Assembly: GCA_002454125.1 (NCBI GenBank)
Contig: DKII01000021.1
Coordinates: 1 to 27,690, forward strand
DNA length: 27,690 nucleotides
Source: Novosphingobium sp. UBA6722
Lineage (GTDB): Bacteria; Pseudomonadota; Alphaproteobacteria; Sphingomonadales; Sphingomonadaceae
Direction of reading: 5' to 3'
Position 1 is the stretch's first letter; each line of letters starts with the position of its first letter. The notes below the pieces were generated by a model. That model was not told the DNA's origin, did no database searches, and saw nothing but the letters and a program-made list of their open reading frames with translations. Position numbers and translations under genes: made by a program. Of the stretch, positions 7,775 through 15,624 are shown piece by piece.

Positions 7775-9741
7775 GCCCCTTCCTCCGCCAGGCTGGCCTT
7801 GAACTCGTGCCGGTCAGGCCAGGGTAGGCCGAAGGCTGAGAGCTGGAGATCGCGGCAAGCCGGGTGTCGCAGTCCATCGACCACCACGACCAGATCGGGG
7901 ACCGAAAGGATATCGGCGCTGGCACCAAGCACCAGGCGGACGAGATCGTTGTAGCGGATCATGTCACCCAGCCGCCATTGGCGCAGTCCGCCGCCATCGC
8001 TTTCGGGATCGAGCCAGCTGTTGATCGCCGCCTCGGCAGCCGCTGCGGCAGCCCCAAGATCGGCTCCGGCACGGCAGGCGATGTTCGCTTCGATCCGGAT
8101 CCGGTGGAACTTCGGGTTCCCAACCGTGACGCGGGCCAGGGCCGCACCGACCGATCCCGCCAGGTAACGCGCTACCGCCGCAAGCGCTTCCGAACCGGCC
8201 AGGACCGGCTCGTCCGCCGGGTCGCTCGCGCGCCGGGCCGGGATGACGAACACCCCGATCGCACCCGGCCGAACCGCTCCGCCCAGGCTCGCATCGACCC
8301 CGCCCAGCGCCCAGGCGCGCGTGATGCTGGCCCCTTGTGCCGACAGCGCCAACAAGGCGACATCGCCCGCAGTCACGGCTCGGCCGCGGGCCTTGACCAG
8401 CGCCGGGCCATGCTGGATCGCGGCTGCATCGCTTTCCAGCGCTGCGCCGCCGCTGGCGGCAGCGGGATTGGAAAGTCCGGCCAGTCCCGCAAGCTGCCGG
8501 ACCGGCTTGGTGATCGCATCGGCGGCGACGGCACTCTCCGCCCCGGCAACCGTGGCAAAGGCCCGCAATGTTACCCGGTTCAGTCCGGTCGGCAGCATCG
8601 CCCCGTCGCGCCCATCGCCAAAATGCAGGATGCCCTGGGCCGAATCCAGCACGAAGACCCGGGCGTTGCCGTCTTGTCCGGCCAGCGACCCAACTTCGCT
8701 CCAGGTCTGAACGCCCCCAAGTGGATCGATCGCAGTCAGCACGACTGAGCCGGGTTCGACATTGGGCCGGCCCAGGTTGACCCGCACACCATCGCGGCCG
8801 CGCTGGATCGAGGTCTCCTGATCCCGCCAGGTCTGGCGGGCGGCGGCGTGAACGGCATGCGGAATGAGCGACTGGAGCTGCGGGATCCGGGCAAAGGCGC
8901 CACTGACCAGGCGCACCCGCAGCCACAGCAGCGGATCGCCTTTGGGGGAAAGGCCGGGCCGCGAGGGGCCCCAGCCCCGTGGCAGGGCCAACCGCAGCAC
9001 GCCTTCGGCCGCAAAGCGGTTGGTGCCATCGGCGATGACATCGCCGCGTTCAAAGCCGCGTGCCGGGTTGAGCGCCTCCCAGCGCAAGACCGGCTCGGGC
9101 TGGCTGGGCGCTGGCCGTCCGCCGCTGGTCCCAACCGCACCAAGGTCAACCGGGACCAGCCCCAGCGACAGCGCGGTGCCCGGATCGCCGCCGGCAGCAA
9201 ACCCCAGGTAAAGCGCCGCGCCAAGCGCCGGCCGTTCACCAAACGGATGGAAGGGTGCTGACAAGTCCAGCGGATGGACATGCTCGCCATCGAAGGCGAA
9301 AGCTTCGGCAAGTTCGAGTGGCGGCAGGACCAGTTCGTCCTCGGTTTCCCAGGTGACCAGACCTTTGCCACCATCCGCCCGCGCGCTCGTCAGCTGGAAG
9401 CCCTGCGGCACAGGCAAAGGCCCGGCGAGCCGCTTCATGTCAGGCTTGAACGCGATTAGCGCGCGCGCCGGGCGCTGCGGGCGCGGACCGACCCCGGCGG
9501 CAGACAGGCATTCGCGGACCAGCTTGTCGGGCAATTGCTGCAACCTATCGATGGCCGCGCCGGCCTGAGCCGACCACAACCGGGCCAGCGCCGTCCCGGC
9601 GTCGGTCTCGTCGTTGCCGCGCCATTCAGGCACGAAGGCACCGCGCCGAACGGCAAGCTCATCCAGCAATGCCGGTGCCCCGCCGGGCATCAATAGCGGC
9701 GCACCGCGCGCATCGAGCGCAAAGGGCAGGCGCACGCTCAC
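7771..9741 (-). CDS. Baseplate J/gp47-like protein 2 (Afp12-like)
   Basis: A 656-residue baseplate wedge protein. The N-terminal segment (FVPEWRGNDETDAGTALARL, then DRLQQLPDKLVRECL) is a diverged copy of the WTxxxxxDPGxTLLELFA signature of the preceding J-like protein. The C-terminal part has the typical J layout: VLTAIDPLGGVQTW and VLDSAQGILHFGDGRDGAMLP around the middle, then AVTAGDVALLALS, GAIGVFVIPA and a helical/beta region ending at RLGDMIRYNDLVRLVLG. Baseplate J proteins form the inner wedges that hold the spike and pass the contraction signal to the sheath. The start is GTG at 9739-9741, overlapping the upstream TGA (GTGA). Two J-like genes in tandem are normal for eCIS (Afp11/Afp12). 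Confidence 0.9.
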   Translation of the reverse strand: MSVRLPFALDARGAPLLMPGGAPALLDELAVRRGAFVPEWRGNDETDAGTALARLWSAQAGAAIDRLQQLPDKLVRECLSAAGVGPRPQRPARALIAFKPDMKRLAGPLPVPQGFQLTSARADGGKGLVTWETEDELVLPPLELAEAFAFDGEHVHPLDLSAPFHPFGERPALGAALYLGFAAGGDPGTALSLGLVPVDLGAVGTSGGRPAPSQPEPVLRWEALNPARGFERGDVIADGTNRFAAEGVLRLALPRGWGPSRPGLSPKGDPLLWLRVRLVSGAFARIPQLQSLIPHAVHAAARQTWRDQETSIQRGRDGVRVNLGRPNVEPGSVVLTAIDPLGGVQTWSEVGSLAGQDGNARVFVLDSAQGILHFGDGRDGAMLPTGLNRVTLRAFATVAGAESAVAADAITKPVRQLAGLAGLSNPAAASGGAALESDAAAIQHGPALVKARGRAVTAGDVALLALSAQGASITRAWALGGVDASLGGAVRPGAIGVFVIPARRASDPADEPVLAGSEALAAVARYLAGSVGAALARVTVGNPKFHRIRIEANIACRAGADLGAAAAAAEAAINSWLDPESDGGGLRQWRLGDMIRYNDLVRLVLGASADILSVPDLVVVVDGLRHPACRDLQLSAFGLPWPDRHEFKASLAEEGA

Positions 9742-11720
9742 AACACCGCTCCCAGCGGCGCCAGCGCCCTTAGCGCAACATCGAACGAGGCCAGCCAGGG
9801 GAGTTCATATGTACCGATCGCAGTGTCGCCGCAGGAACTGGCCGCACTGCCAGGATCGTCCAGCAACCGGATCGACACTGCCCCGACCTGTGCGCCGCCC
9901 GGCAGGTTCTGCTCAATCACCCGCATCAGTTCGGACGCGCGCAAGGGATGTCCGAATGGCCATCCGGTCCCTTCCGCACCGCCCAAGGCAGGATGCAGAT
10001 AGCGGCCCAGTACTGCACGCAGTTCTGCCGCCAGAGTCGGAGCGAGCGCGGGTAGCCCTTCAAGCTCGATCTCGATCGCAGCCGGGCGCAGGACGACCGG
10101 CTCTACAAAGACTCGCGTCGTGATTAGCCGCGCTGCGCCGAGCACCGTGCGGATCTGCTGCAGCGCGCCGGGATCGGCCACTGGCGCCGGAGCATCTTCG
10201 CCGGTTACCGGCACAACGAACACGGTGATGCTGTCGCTTGACCAGGCACAAGGGAAGGCCGGGTCGAATCCGGGCGCCACTGCCGCGCGGTGGCGGGCAA
10301 TGCCCGGCGCTGTTTCGGCCAGAACCGCATGATCTTCTGCGGTGACGGCGCGGGTCACCGCGACCAGCGCGCTCGCCAGCCGCTGCCGGGCGCCGGCCAT
10401 GCTTTCGGCTTCTTCGCCCCCCACCGCCGAGGCGAGTGACACCAGATCGGCTGGCCCGCCATCGCGGGCGCGCCAGGCCAGCCCGGCTGGATGGTTGCCA
10501 ATGGCACCGCCGCCAAGCTCCAATGCCAACCGCAGATTTTGCGCGGGTGCCGGAACCCGTCCGGCGTAGCCATCGCCAAACCGCAGCACCGACAGGGACC
10601 GATCGAATGTAAAGACGCGTCGCTCGCCATCGGCGGCAACCAGACTGTCCTGGCGCTGCCAATCCTGCCAGTCGCCGGCGCGGTCCTGCAGCGCCAGAGC
10701 CAGGCTTGAGGGCAGCACCGGCGCCAGCCCGGCAGGCAGCGCCATGGTCAGCCCGGACAAGGGCAGCCAGCCTGCCAGCTGGCCAAGCAGCGCTGCGCGC
10801 AGAGCGTCGTGCTGCGGATCGCCGGTGTTCGCCGCCTCGATCCGGAGCGGCACAGCATGACGCGCCAGCCCGGCACCCAGCGCCAGCGCCGCCAGCCGGG
10901 GCGGTTCGGCATGGAGTCGTTCAGGCCCGCCCGACAGGGCCAGGCGCAGCTCGCCCAGCCCGGCCCAGGCTGGCGGCAAGGTAAACCGGATCAGGCCAGA
11001 CCGGCGCATCCCGCCAGTGCCATCGTGCCAGCCGGTGGACTGCAGCAGCCAGCCACCGGCACCATCACCCAGCCGCAGCGTCATGGCGACCGGCGGCGGC
11101 GCATCGCTCGCATCGGGGTGCCATTCCGGCGGCACGGCCCCGCCATCGTCGAGGATGACGGCCAAAGCCACTTCCTGCCCGATCAGCGCCGGATCGAGCG
11201 GCGCGGCCAGGCGGGCCGTGATGGCAAGATCTGCGTCCGGTCCGGGCGGGGTGGCGAAGAGCGGCTGCGAGCGGGCCTGCTGCAGGTCGATCGTCCGGTC
11301 TTCGCCCTGTATGGCAATTGTCAGGCGGTCGACCGGCAGGAACAGCGTGTCCCGCGCCAGACTGAACGAAAGGTCGGCCGAACCGCCCGCTTGTGGCACC
11401 AGCACCGCGCCAGCCGGGCACAACTCTGCCGCCGCCAGCGAGCCTTCGCGCGGGGCCACAACCGTCCGTGCCACTCCGGGGCCACGCGGTGCCTCGCCCA
11501 GCAGCGCCAGGATCGCGAGCTGCAGGTCATCGGACAACTGATCCATGACGAAGACCTGCTGGTCGAGCAGGAAGGCAAACAGTTCCAGCAGGGTGATCCC
11601 GGGATCGACCGGCGAATGGTGCGTCCAGCGGCCGCCCGAGGCCACCGGGGCCTGCTGCTGGCCAAGCTGGCGCAAGTCTTCCCAGCTGAGCGTGTCGAGG
11701 CTGAGCGGTGCGAGCGTCAT
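9738..11720 (-). CDS. Baseplate J/gp47-like protein 1 (Afp11-like)
   Basis: A 660-residue protein whose N terminus carries the classic eCIS/phage 'putative baseplate assembly protein' signature: RWTHHSPVDPGITLLELFAF at about residues 32-51. Beta-rich domains follow. A central SVLRFGDGYAGRVP segment is diagnostic of J-like proteins, then VTAEDHAVLAETAPG, SITVFVVPV and a C-terminal helical domain (HPLRASELMRVIEQNLPGG). The protein is expected to form the baseplate wedge with the gp25-like product encoded just upstream, as gp6 and gp25 do in T4. The ATG at 11718-11720 overlaps the TGA of the gp25-like gene. Its length is ordinary for the family and no key region appears lost. Confidence 0.92.
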   Translation of the reverse strand: MTLAPLSLDTLSWEDLRQLGQQQAPVASGGRWTHHSPVDPGITLLELFAFLLDQQVFVMDQLSDDLQLAILALLGEAPRGPGVARTVVAPREGSLAAAELCPAGAVLVPQAGGSADLSFSLARDTLFLPVDRLTIAIQGEDRTIDLQQARSQPLFATPPGPDADLAITARLAAPLDPALIGQEVALAVILDDGGAVPPEWHPDASDAPPPVAMTLRLGDGAGGWLLQSTGWHDGTGGMRRSGLIRFTLPPAWAGLGELRLALSGGPERLHAEPPRLAALALGAGLARHAVPLRIEAANTGDPQHDALRAALLGQLAGWLPLSGLTMALPAGLAPVLPSSLALALQDRAGDWQDWQRQDSLVAADGERRVFTFDRSLSVLRFGDGYAGRVPAPAQNLRLALELGGGAIGNHPAGLAWRARDGGPADLVSLASAVGGEEAESMAGARQRLASALVAVTRAVTAEDHAVLAETAPGIARHRAAVAPGFDPAFPCAWSSDSITVFVVPVTGEDAPAPVADPGALQQIRTVLGAARLITTRVFVEPVVLRPAAIEIELEGLPALAPTLAAELRAVLGRYLHPALGGAEGTGWPFGHPLRASELMRVIEQNLPGGAQVGAVSIRLLDDPGSAASSCGDTAIGTYELPWLASFDVALRALAPLGAVL

Positions 11721-12133
11721 GCCGCGCCCACCCCCGGCACGCCGGACATGTAGAACGGGAACACCAGGTTGCCGCGGACATAGGTCGCGCGGATGCGGTA
11801 GGCGATCTCGATCAGGACATAGGTCTGGTCACGCGGATCGGTCGATGCCGCGATGTTGTCGACCTCGATCCGTGCTTCGTGATCGCGGATCGCTGCCCGG
11901 ACGCTCTGTTCCAGCAAGCGCAGGCTTCGCTCGCTGCCCGGCGCAAACAATTGTTCGCGCAGCGACGAGCCGAAATCGGGTCGCATCACCCGTTCCTTCA
12001 GCCAGGTCTGGAGCAGCACCGCCAGCGATTGCTCGATGGCATCCTCGCCCGTGACATAGCCCAGCCGGCCGCTGCTGTCGGGCATGAGCGGGAAGGCGAA
12101 GCCGGTGCCGATGATGGAATCGTGGATCGCCAT
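11717..12133 (-). CDS. gp25-like baseplate wedge protein (Afp9-like)
   Basis: A 138-residue protein of the GPW/gp25 family. Visible hallmarks are the N-terminal GTGFAFPLMPDSSGRLGYV, the central AIEQSLAVLLQTWLKERVMRP and the family-defining MRPDFGSSLREQLF, in which the Arg/Pro/Asp-Phe-Gly loop contacts the sheath initiator region. The C terminus ends in strands IEIAYRIRATYVRGNLVFPF. gp25 nucleates sheath polymerisation on the baseplate. The ATG at 12131-12133 lies 4 bases after the PAAR gene stop, and its TGA overlaps the J-like gene start. In Afp the gp25 gene precedes the PAAR gene; here the order is reversed. Confidence 0.93.
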   Translation of the reverse strand: MAIHDSIIGTGFAFPLMPDSSGRLGYVTGEDAIEQSLAVLLQTWLKERVMRPDFGSSLREQLFAPGSERSLRLLEQSVRAAIRDHEARIEVDNIAASTDPRDQTYVLIEIAYRIRATYVRGNLVFPFYMSGVPGVGAA

Positions 12134-12137
12134 GGCG

Positions 12138-12524
12138 CTATCCGATCAGCACTGTCGAAGCGGCGATCACGGTCGAACTTCCGCCGCAGCTTGCCACCGG
12201 ATCGCCGCTGCGCGCCGCACCGCGTCCGTTGATGAACACCGTGGTCGAACCTGAGCTGACCGGGCCCTTGTTGTCGGGCGGCGACTGGAACGAAACCCCC
12301 GGCGGGGTTGGAACGTGCGGCGGCGTGTTGGTGGCGACCGAGTTGACCATCGCCGCAGCGCGCCCATCGATCTTGACGTCTGCAGACAGATCCGTGTCCA
12401 GAATTCCGGCAAACGGATGAGGCAGCGGGGTTGGCACGGGCGAGCCCGGCGGGGACGGAACCATCACCACGTGGGTATCCACCCCCACCGCCTGATCGCC
12501 CTGCTTGGCCGCTGGCTGTCCCAT
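12138..12524 (-). CDS. PAAR-like spike tip protein (Afp10-like)
   Basis: A 128-residue protein with the PAAR/DUF4150-like pattern: repeated Pro-rich, short beta segments; PTPLPHPFAGILDTDLSADV; SGSTTVFINGRGAARSGDPV; and SCGGSSTVIAASTVLIG at the C terminus. PAAR proteins fold into a sharp metal-stabilised cone capping the gp5/VgrG spike. The conserved Cys in SCGG and His residues in the Pro-rich part are possible zinc ligands, but I cannot fix the exact set. The start is an ATG preceded by GGAG about 7 bases away. No C-terminal toxin extension is present, so this is a plain tip rather than an effector fusion. Confidence 0.9.
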   Translation of the reverse strand: MGQPAAKQGDQAVGVDTHVVMVPSPPGSPVPTPLPHPFAGILDTDLSADVKIDGRAAAMVNSVATNTPPHVPTPPGVSFQSPPDNKGPVSSGSTTVFINGRGAARSGDPVASCGGSSTVIAASTVLIG

Positions 12525-12535
12525 TGCGCGCTCCG

Positions 12536-13102
12536 TCAGTTGAGGTTGATCGAAGCGCCCGACACCGTGACCGTGCCGTTGGCGCTAAGGGTGAGGTTGC
12601 CGCCCGCGCTGATTTCGATATCGGCGCTGGCGGAAATGGTGATCTTGTTGGCTGCGGTATCGATCAGCACCTTGTTCGACCCGGTCGCATCGACGATCTC
12701 GATGCGCTTGCCGGTCTTGTCTTCCATGACGATCTGATGGCCGGCCGGGGTTGCGAAATAGCGCGGGACCGAAGTGGCCGAGCGCGCCATCAGCGGCAGC
12801 TTGTTGGCGCTGTAAATCGAACCCAGCACGATCGGTGTGCGCGGGCTGCCGTTGAGGAAGGCGATGATCACCTGATCCTCCAGCTCGGGGATGAAATAGG
12901 CACCATAGCCAGAGCCGGCATCGGCCTGGATCACCGAGATCCAGTCGCTGAGATAGGACGATGAGATCGCTGCGCAGGCGACCCTGATCCGCCCCTTGTT
13001 TTCCGGATCCTCGACCCCCCGGACGACAGCCGGATAGACCCCGTAGAGCCGTTCGCCCGGTTCCTGGCCATAGTCTTCGAGCAAGGCGGAAAGCATGGTC
13101 AT
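12536..13102 (-). CDS. gp5/gpV-like spike protein (C-terminal half of a split VgrG/Afp8)
   Basis: A 188-residue spike protein. Residues about 20-105 are an OB-fold, with YGVYPAVVRGVEDPENKGRI at the start, AYFIPELEDQVIIAFLNGSP and PIVLGSIYSANKLPL. The rest is a short beta-helix made of regular dipeptide-spaced strands (KVLIDTAANKITISASADIE, ISAGGNLTLSANGTVTVSGA) that trimerises into the needle. There is no lysozyme insertion. The ATG overlaps the TGA of the gp27-like gene, so the two halves that are one chain in Afp8/VgrG are made here as two coupled polypeptides, as in T4 and several phages. The PAAR protein encoded next should cap this needle. Confidence 0.92.
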   Translation of the reverse strand: MTMLSALLEDYGQEPGERLYGVYPAVVRGVEDPENKGRIRVACAAISSSYLSDWISVIQADAGSGYGAYFIPELEDQVIIAFLNGSPRTPIVLGSIYSANKLPLMARSATSVPRYFATPAGHQIVMEDKTGKRIEIVDATGSNKVLIDTAANKITISASADIEISAGGNLTLSANGTVTVSGASINLN

Positions 13103-14250
13103 GCCGCTGTTCCTTCCCGGGTGCGCCGCGCATCGAAGCGCGTCCGAAAGCCTTCGCTGCCCAGCGTGTGCTCAACTCCGGTGACGAAGTAATTGCCGCT
13201 GAACCGCGTCCCCAGTCCGTCGATCTGCATGGTGTCGCCGGGGCGCAGTTCGGGTGTTCCGATCACTTCGCCGCGCGCCGTGATGTAGCTATCGGCGCGG
13301 TTGCGCAGTTGGGCGAGCGCCAGCGCATTGGCCTCTTCCATCGAACGGACATCGCTCAGGATCACGATGTCCTGGCGGTTGCTGGCGGCATTGTCCGGTC
13401 CGCTGCTGCCACTGCCCCCACCCAGGTCGGCGGCGGTGGCCGTGCCGACGATCTCTTCCATGGTATCCAGGTTCCAGCCGCGCACGGTTACTTGCGAGAC
13501 CTGGTTGCCCATGGTCAGCGTCGGCTCGAAGCTGATCAGGCTTTCGCCCCAGGTGCAGGCGTGTTCGCTGGCCACCGGCGCCTGTTCGCCATCGCTCGGC
13601 GGAGCAAAGCGCAGCACCGGTTCGCCGCTGTCGGGTGAAGTATGCATGTAGCAGACGTAGCCCGCCCGGCGGGCCAGCACCTGAAGGAACTGCGCATCGT
13701 CAAGGTTGCCCTGCAGGGTCTCGGCATGGACAATCCCGTCGTCCACTGCCTCGACGGTCAGGCCATGGCGCTCGCCAACCGCTCTGGCGATTTCGCTGTA
13801 CTGCTTGTTGGCAAACTGGCGCACAGCATCCTCGCCAGGGCGGCTGTGCTTAAGCCTGTCCATGAAGTCGAGCACGCCAAGCCGGAGCGTGGGCGATCCT
13901 GTGGCCGGGAAGCTGGGGGCCAAACTCTTCAGTTCGCCATGGAGCAGGGCACGCAGCGCGCCGGCATAGCCCAGCTTCACCAGCACGGTGTCTCCCGGGT
14001 AAGGACTGGGGCGGTCCGAGTATTTGAACCAGACGGCCTTGTCGTCCCAGTTGTTGAGCTGGATTTCGGCGCTGGTCAGCTCGTCCAGCGCCATCGTCAC
14101 CTTGATCGACAGGACATCGCCCTTCGAGGCGGCGTTCGGATCTGACGACGCGTGCGGATCAAGCTCGGCCCCGTTCACCTCGACCAGAAAGTCAGGAGCG
14201 TAAAACCCGGTTGCCGGCAGCCCGGCGATGGTTTGGGCAAAGAAGCTCAT
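13099..14250 (-). CDS. gp27/late control D-like spike hub protein (N-terminal half of a split VgrG/Afp8)
   Basis: A 383-residue protein of the phage late control gene D/gp27 type. It shows GFYAPDFLVEVNGAEL near the start, a charged strand region SIKVTMALDELTSAEIQLNN, GDTVLVKLGYAGALRALLHG, and the YSEIARAVGERHGLTVE helix-turn typical of the hub. The second tube-like domain contains MGNQVSQVTVRGWNLDTMEE, and the C terminus has ELRPGDTMQIDGLGTRFSGN. A Gly/Ser linker lies around residue 270. gp27 forms the trimeric hub that adapts the six-fold tube to the three-fold spike. It overlaps both neighbours by ATGA junctions, between the Afp7-like and gp5-like genes. Confidence 0.92.
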   Translation of the reverse strand: MSFFAQTIAGLPATGFYAPDFLVEVNGAELDPHASSDPNAASKGDVLSIKVTMALDELTSAEIQLNNWDDKAVWFKYSDRPSPYPGDTVLVKLGYAGALRALLHGELKSLAPSFPATGSPTLRLGVLDFMDRLKHSRPGEDAVRQFANKQYSEIARAVGERHGLTVEAVDDGIVHAETLQGNLDDAQFLQVLARRAGYVCYMHTSPDSGEPVLRFAPPSDGEQAPVASEHACTWGESLISFEPTLTMGNQVSQVTVRGWNLDTMEEIVGTATAADLGGGSGSSGPDNAASNRQDIVILSDVRSMEEANALALAQLRNRADSYITARGEVIGTPELRPGDTMQIDGLGTRFSGNYFVTGVEHTLGSEGFRTRFDARRTREGTAA

Positions 14251-14939
14251 GCTGCCCCCCGTCCGCCGGTGATCCGCGGCACCAGCAATTGCGTTCCCGG
14301 CGCGATCCGGCGCGGGTCGGCGATACCGTTGGTCCGGGCAATGTCGCGCCAGCGCGCCGGATCCTGGAACACCCCGGCGGCAATCAGGTCGAGCCGGTCA
14401 CCCCGGCGATAGGCCACGCTCTTTTCGACATCTGGCGAATTGCGCGGGCGTTCGGCAATCTGGACCTCGACCGGGCGATAGGCGATCAGCGTCATCGCCA
14501 TTTCGGCCCGCATCGGCACCCCGTCGGGCGAAAACAGCAGGTAATTGACCGACATCGTATCGATCACGCCCTGGAAGATTTCGGTGTCCCAGATGAACTG
14601 GACGATCGGCGGGGCATGCAGTTCGGTGTTGATCCGCATCAGCCTGGCCAGCCGGTCAACATATTCTTCGCGGACGTTCTTGAGGCTGTCCGAGGTGTCG
14701 AGCAGCAGGGTCAGGCTGAGCCGTTCGCTGCCCCCCCGGATGTACTGGATCGGCGGCGTTTCCAGCCCGGGAATGGCGATTTCGGAGAAGTTGTTGGACT
14801 TTTGCAGCTGGTAGCTGGTCGGATTGAACCGCACCGGGATATCGCGCTCTTCCACTTCGGGGGCGATAATCCGCAGCAGGGCGGATTCGAATGTGCCGCC
14901 GACCGACAGGAACGGCAAGTTGGGGGGATTGAGGTCCAT
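14247..14939 (-). CDS. Afp7-like tube/baseplate adaptor with C-terminal LysM domain
   Basis: A 230-residue protein. The N-terminal part (RFNPTSYQLQKSNNFSEIAI, GGSERLSLTLLLDTSD, PPIVQFIWDTEIFQGVIDTM) matches the contractile-injection-system tube family, equivalent to Afp7/Pvc7 and T4 gp53-like adaptors. The C-terminal ~55 residues are a LysM fold: YRRGDRLDLIAAGVFQDPAR, then WRDIARTNGIADPRRIAPGT and LVPRI. In baseplates this LysM acts as a protein-protein clamp around wedges rather than binding peptidoglycan in the cytoplasm. The start is an ATG 3 bases after the upstream stop. Its TGA overlaps the hub gene start. Confidence 0.93.
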   Translation of the reverse strand: MDLNPPNLPFLSVGGTFESALLRIIAPEVEERDIPVRFNPTSYQLQKSNNFSEIAIPGLETPPIQYIRGGSERLSLTLLLDTSDSLKNVREEYVDRLARLMRINTELHAPPIVQFIWDTEIFQGVIDTMSVNYLLFSPDGVPMRAEMAMTLIAYRPVEVQIAERPRNSPDVEKSVAYRRGDRLDLIAAGVFQDPARWRDIARTNGIADPRRIAPGTQLLVPRITGGRGAA

Positions 14940-14942
14940 CGC

Positions 14943-15125
14943 CTAGCGCCGCCCGCCCATGATCCGCCGGTCATGCGCCATGGCCGCGGCGCGATCCTGT
15001 TCGGCGCGCTGGCGCTCCTCGCGCAGCCGGCTGAACTTGTCGAACAGCCGGGCAAAGGCCGCTTCGCCCGCACTGGCTTCCCCTTCAACCGTGACGTTGA
15101 CGGTCAGCTGGTCGATCGAGATCAT
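14943..15125 (-). CDS. Small Afp6-like (DUF5908-like) protein
   Basis: A 60-residue protein starting MISIDQLTVNVTVEGEA and ending in a charged helix (FDKFSRLREERQRAEQ, then AAAMAHDRRIMGGRR). Size, layout (one beta-strand segment plus a basic helix) and position between the second tube gene and the Afp7-like gene match Afp6/Pvc6, annotated as DUF5908 in other loci. Its role in the particle is not established. The ATG comes one base after the upstream TAA, so translation is probably coupled. Confidence 0.85.
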   Translation of the reverse strand: MISIDQLTVNVTVEGEASAGEAAFARLFDKFSRLREERQRAEQDRAAAMAHDRRIMGGRR

Positions 15126-15126
15126 G

Positions 15127-15624
15127 TTAAACTACTCCCGCCAGCGCCGGGCCGGGGACCGATTTCAGACCCTCATGCGCAATTTCCAGCTGCTCGATCG
15201 CCAGGCCATCCTGGGTGGCGCGGAACTCCGGACCGGAATAGCGCGCGGCCAGACCGCGGCTGAAAGTCCAGAACATCGTGGGGATTCCGGCCGGATTGAG
15301 CATCACGATCGCACCGTCGCGCCGCGCCCCAAGCGAGCCGAACAGGCCGGCCTCGTACCAGGCGAACAAGACCGGATCGCGGGCAATTCCGCGCGACAGG
15401 ACGATCCGGTTCCAGCTGTGCCGGACCGGCAGCTGGTGGACATAGTCATTGCGTCCACCCTCGGCATAGGTCGTGACTTCCAGCTCTGCGCCAAGCCCGG
15501 TGCAGCTCTGGAACGAGCCCGGCGCCCGCTCGAGCGCAAGGGTGATCAGCTCGCGCGGGATGAACGCATCGGTCGGGTCGAGCAGGACCATGAAGCGGTA
15601 GGCATTCTGTATATCGTCGCTCAT
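15127..15624 (-). CDS. Tail tube protein 2 (gp19-like, Afp1/Afp5 family)
   Basis: A 165-residue gp19-like tube protein. The N terminus NAYRFMVLLDPTDAFIPREL is followed by the tube-family pattern FQSCTGLGAELEVTTYAEGG, LPVRHSWNRIVLSRGIA, FSRGLAARYSGPEFRAT and the terminal LAIEQLEIAHEGL, the same ending as tube 1 (ALESLEICHEGLEID). It should form hexameric rings, probably at the baseplate end as the tube initiator, as Afp5 does. I chose the ATG at 15622-15624 because it overlaps the sheath 2 stop and starts at the conserved region. A longer frame upstream only reads sheath 2 out of frame. Confidence 0.93.
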   Translation of the reverse strand: MSDDIQNAYRFMVLLDPTDAFIPRELITLALERAPGSFQSCTGLGAELEVTTYAEGGRNDYVHQLPVRHSWNRIVLSRGIARDPVLFAWYEAGLFGSLGARRDGAIVMLNPAGIPTMFWTFSRGLAARYSGPEFRATQDGLAIEQLEIAHEGLKSVPGPALAGVV

